Shown one piece after another: positions 61,942-64,000 of a DNA stretch of 64,000 nucleotides. The notes under the pieces are model-generated. The model worked only from the letters and a program-made list of their open reading frames with translations, was not told where the DNA came from and ran no database searches. Location: positions 94,898,112-94,962,111 of the forward strand of contig CM043945.1 in NCBI GenBank assembly GCA_014529385.2, given 5' to 3'. The DNA comes from Adiantum capillus-veneris. Lineage: Eukaryota > Streptophyta > Polypodiopsida > Polypodiales > Pteridaceae. The number at the start of each line of letters is the position of its first letter. The first letter of the stretch is position 1. Made by a program: the position numbers and the translations under genes.

Positions 61942-62137
61942 TAAGCGATCATCACTCTTGATAGGTAGACCATATCAGTGAATTCTAGTTGAAGTATCAC
62001 TAGCAATTATTCTCAACTTGTGTCAATGATAATGTAAGTGATCATCACTCTTGATAGGTAGACCATATCGGTGAAGTCTAGTTGAAGTATCACCTAGCAA
62101 TGATCCTCATATTCACTATCTTGTGTCAACGATAATG
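61942..62137 (+). repeat. Tandem duplication of about 93-103 bp
   Basis: Both units carry GATCATCACTCTTGATAGG, a block with TAGACCATATC, and GTTGAAGTATCAC. The second is longer by about 10 bp. Confidence 0.88.
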
Positions 62138-62953
62138 TAAGTGAGAAGTTTTATATGTGTACCATCTGTTGAGCTTGATTCTCAATAGCCCCTTCATTGG
62201 AATTCTCCCACTTGGGGAAACACCACTTGCAAACAAATACACATACACATGATCATTAGCTTACCTTGTAATAGAATTTGGCTAGTAACATTGATTGTAG
62301 TGGAATTGAAATGACAGTAGTGAGATTTTCATTAAGAGAATTCCTAATGACGATAGAGAGGGAATGCTTGATTCAAGATAACAATATAAACATTACACCT
62401 AGTTAGCTTTGCATGAACAATACTTGTAAAAAAAGAGAAAGAATTAGAGAAATTGACAACAGTTGAGTACCGAATTTACTTGGAGTCGGTCCCCCCTCCA
62501 AAGGCTTTTGTATTATATGTTCTCCCATAAAGAGAGACTTGGTACAATACATTCTTTGTGTTCCTTGAGACCTTGTTGATGCCATGAAGATGGCAAGCTT
62601 CATGCACCAATATTATGCCCAAAACAACAATTAAACTTACTTGCAATAGACATGAACTTGTCCCCGGCCTCAATCCCAAGACCTCAAACACCTTCAAAGG
62701 TGAAGAGAGTTGGCAAGGAGTGAGGAAAGTGAAGAGGAAGAAGATGTAGCATACAAGAAAGAAGTATTCTCCTCACATATCAGCACTCTTAGAGCATAGC
62801 TTAGCATAGTAATGGAGATTTGAGAAGGTGATGAGCATGCTTTAAAGCTTGACTCTTGCTTGGATTTGCATTCCATAGCCAAGAGATGTTAGTGTAGGCT
62901 CTCTACTTCTCAAGCTTGGTGAAGGAGATGACTTCTTGCTTAACACACAATGA

Positions 62954-62954
62954 G

Positions 62955-63029
<75 letters not shown>
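62954..63029 (+). repeat. (AC)n(AG)n compound microsatellite
   Basis: A short AC run passes directly into about 58 bp of AG. The other LTR-like copy has poly-C plus CA at the matching place (7871-7904). Confidence 0.96.
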
Positions 63030-63032
<3 letters not shown>

Positions 63033-63477
63033 GTCGACCTAACTAGAATACACTAGCTGCAAGCTCATTGGCCCAAGATTAGGGCTAGCCAATGAAAGGC
63101 CTAGGTCATATCAAGCAAGGGGTGTAGCATTTAGATAAGTGTCCTTCTTTCCCCCTTTGAGGGAGGGCTTGATTTTTTAAATTGAAGCTAAATTCTTGGC
63201 TCTCTAGGTCAACTGGCCAATAGGAATTAAGCTTACACATGGTCTGCACAATTCTCATTGGACCCCTTGATAGACTATCCGATAGGAATACAGGGAGTTG
63301 TAATCTTATTGGTCCTTTTTATGGGCTTTTCCATAAATTTTAAGTTTAATTTAATTAAGCATAATTCTCATTGATCCTTTCCATAGGTGATCCAATAGCA
63401 TTCAAGCTTAATTGGGGCCACTTGGCTAGGGGCCTGACATGTGTCATTTATGCCTCATGTGGAAGGGCTCTTGGGGG

Positions 63478-63480
<3 letters not shown>

Positions 63481-63517
<37 letters not shown>
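63481..63517 (+). repeat. (TG)n microsatellite after a G run
   Basis: About 18 TG units following eight G residues. It generates a Cys-Val ORF artefact. Confidence 0.96.
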
Positions 63518-63520
<3 letters not shown>

Positions 63521-63918
63521 TGTTATCTCTCACACTCCTAGATGTAGGGCTCGCCCCCTCCTTTGTGGGACTTGTGTTAACTTTTTTTCTTAAGCACCTC
63601 AAGCACCTCAAGTTGGCCAAAGTCTTACCTAAAGGTTCTAGGTCTAAGGACTTTTAACACTAACCTTTGGAGGCTTTGATGAAGCTTAACCTAAGGTCTT
63701 TTAAAGCTCCATTAGGTATACATTTCTCTTCGGTAGACCTCTCCATTTGGATGCTTATTGCGATGAGATTATCTCTCCTCTTGGTCGCCTATTTAGAATG
63801 GATCTATCAATACCTATTCATATCCTAACTCTTGTTCCCATTTATCTTCCCACATTAAATGCCATTAGCTTGATATGAGAAAATCATTTGGGATAGGTAG
63901 ATATTAGATTTTATGACA

Positions 63919-64000
63919 CTACCTTTCTCTTGAAATCATAGTTGTCCTCGACTAGGAGGTAGAGAAGGAAGCCTAGTCATTAGTCCATGGTTTCCTAGCG
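63919..64000 (-). pseudogene. Possible gypsy pol tail at the right window edge
   Basis: In minus orientation one frame reads FLLYLLVEDNYDFKRKV just before a TG start. The wording resembles the end of chromodomain-bearing gypsy pols and the 5900-5950 region (TCGAGGACAA shared). Only 82 bp are visible, so this is weak. It also conflicts with reading the same LTR as the 5' LTR of a copia element. Confidence 0.3.

Larger units (their letters stand above)
61725..63918 (-). repeat. LTR-like DNA, minus strand (partly repeated inverted at 7220-8480)
   Basis: In minus orientation it would run from TGTCATAAAATC at 63918 to CTTTACA at 61725, with TG...CA ends. Its middle part matches 7220-8480 in the opposite orientation. 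The boundaries are inferred, and it could be more than one LTR. It contains a direct duplication of about 93-103 bp (61942-62034 and 62035-62137, shared TGATAGGTAGACCATATC) and three simple-sequence tracts. Confidence 0.45.

Overview
The window looks like nuclear DNA of a land plant with a large, repeat-rich genome. The reasons are Ty1/copia and Ty3/gypsy elements with plant-type tRNA-Met and tRNA-Asp primer sites, a Helitron2-type rolling-circle element, long CA and GA microsatellites, and sequence decay dominated by transitions (CGA to TGA, TGG to TGA/TAG), as expected under cytosine methylation. A fern or other non-flowering plant is my guess, but the sequence alone does not settle it. I found no host gene, tRNA, rRNA or CRISPR array. 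Nearly everything recognisable is mobile DNA, mostly broken.

Layout. 1-4630: the right-hand part of a Helitron2/Helentron ORF chain (DUF6570-like region, HUH Rep, PIF1-like helicase, C-terminal APE-type endonuclease), with frameshifts. 5077-8480: the end of a Ty3/gypsy integrase with a chromodomain-like tail, then LTR-like DNA; part of the LTR-like DNA recurs inverted at 62395-63720. 8481-11235: unassigned DNA with microsatellites. 11236-25088: two direct repeats of about 5 kb, each bounded by CA tracts, flanking a decayed reverse transcriptase with Penelope-like motifs. 25433-30178: a young minus-strand copia element with 192-bp LTRs and a perfect 5-bp target duplication, lacking its reverse transcriptase. 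30227-54283: a plus-strand copia element (B1) split by a 19,023-bp Ty3/gypsy element (32701-51723, target duplication AAAAC). 55200-55740: a minus-strand copia gag fragment. 55924-61439: a complete but disabled second copy of the same copia family (B2, target duplication CAAAT). 61725-63918: minus-strand LTR-like DNA.

The 19-kb Ty3/gypsy element is the most unusual object. Besides gag, protease, reverse transcriptase, RNase H and integrase it carries: (1) a second retropepsin-like domain after integrase; (2) two consecutive H2C2-type modules before the integrase core; (3) a basic tail of repeated tryptophan motifs; (4) a roughly 1090-codon extra ORF on the same strand after pol, with nuclear-localisation-like, UBA-like and coiled-coil segments; and (5) nine copies of a 24-bp palindrome (seven perfect) in two clusters. 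One cluster precedes gag and the other precedes the extra ORF, and in each the last palindrome ends about 167 bp before the start codon. The palindromes sit on a repeating pattern of about 142 bp. This suggests a duplicated cis-regulatory or RNA-structural module serving both ORFs.

Insertion order, read from nesting: copia B1 came before the gypsy element (inside it); copia B2 appears to sit inside an older minus-strand copia; the minus-strand copia A inserted just outside the truncated 5' end of B1. LTR pairs differ at 2 of 192 positions in copia A and at 16 substitutions plus one 2-bp indel over about 940 positions in the gypsy element. All of these substitutions are transitions.
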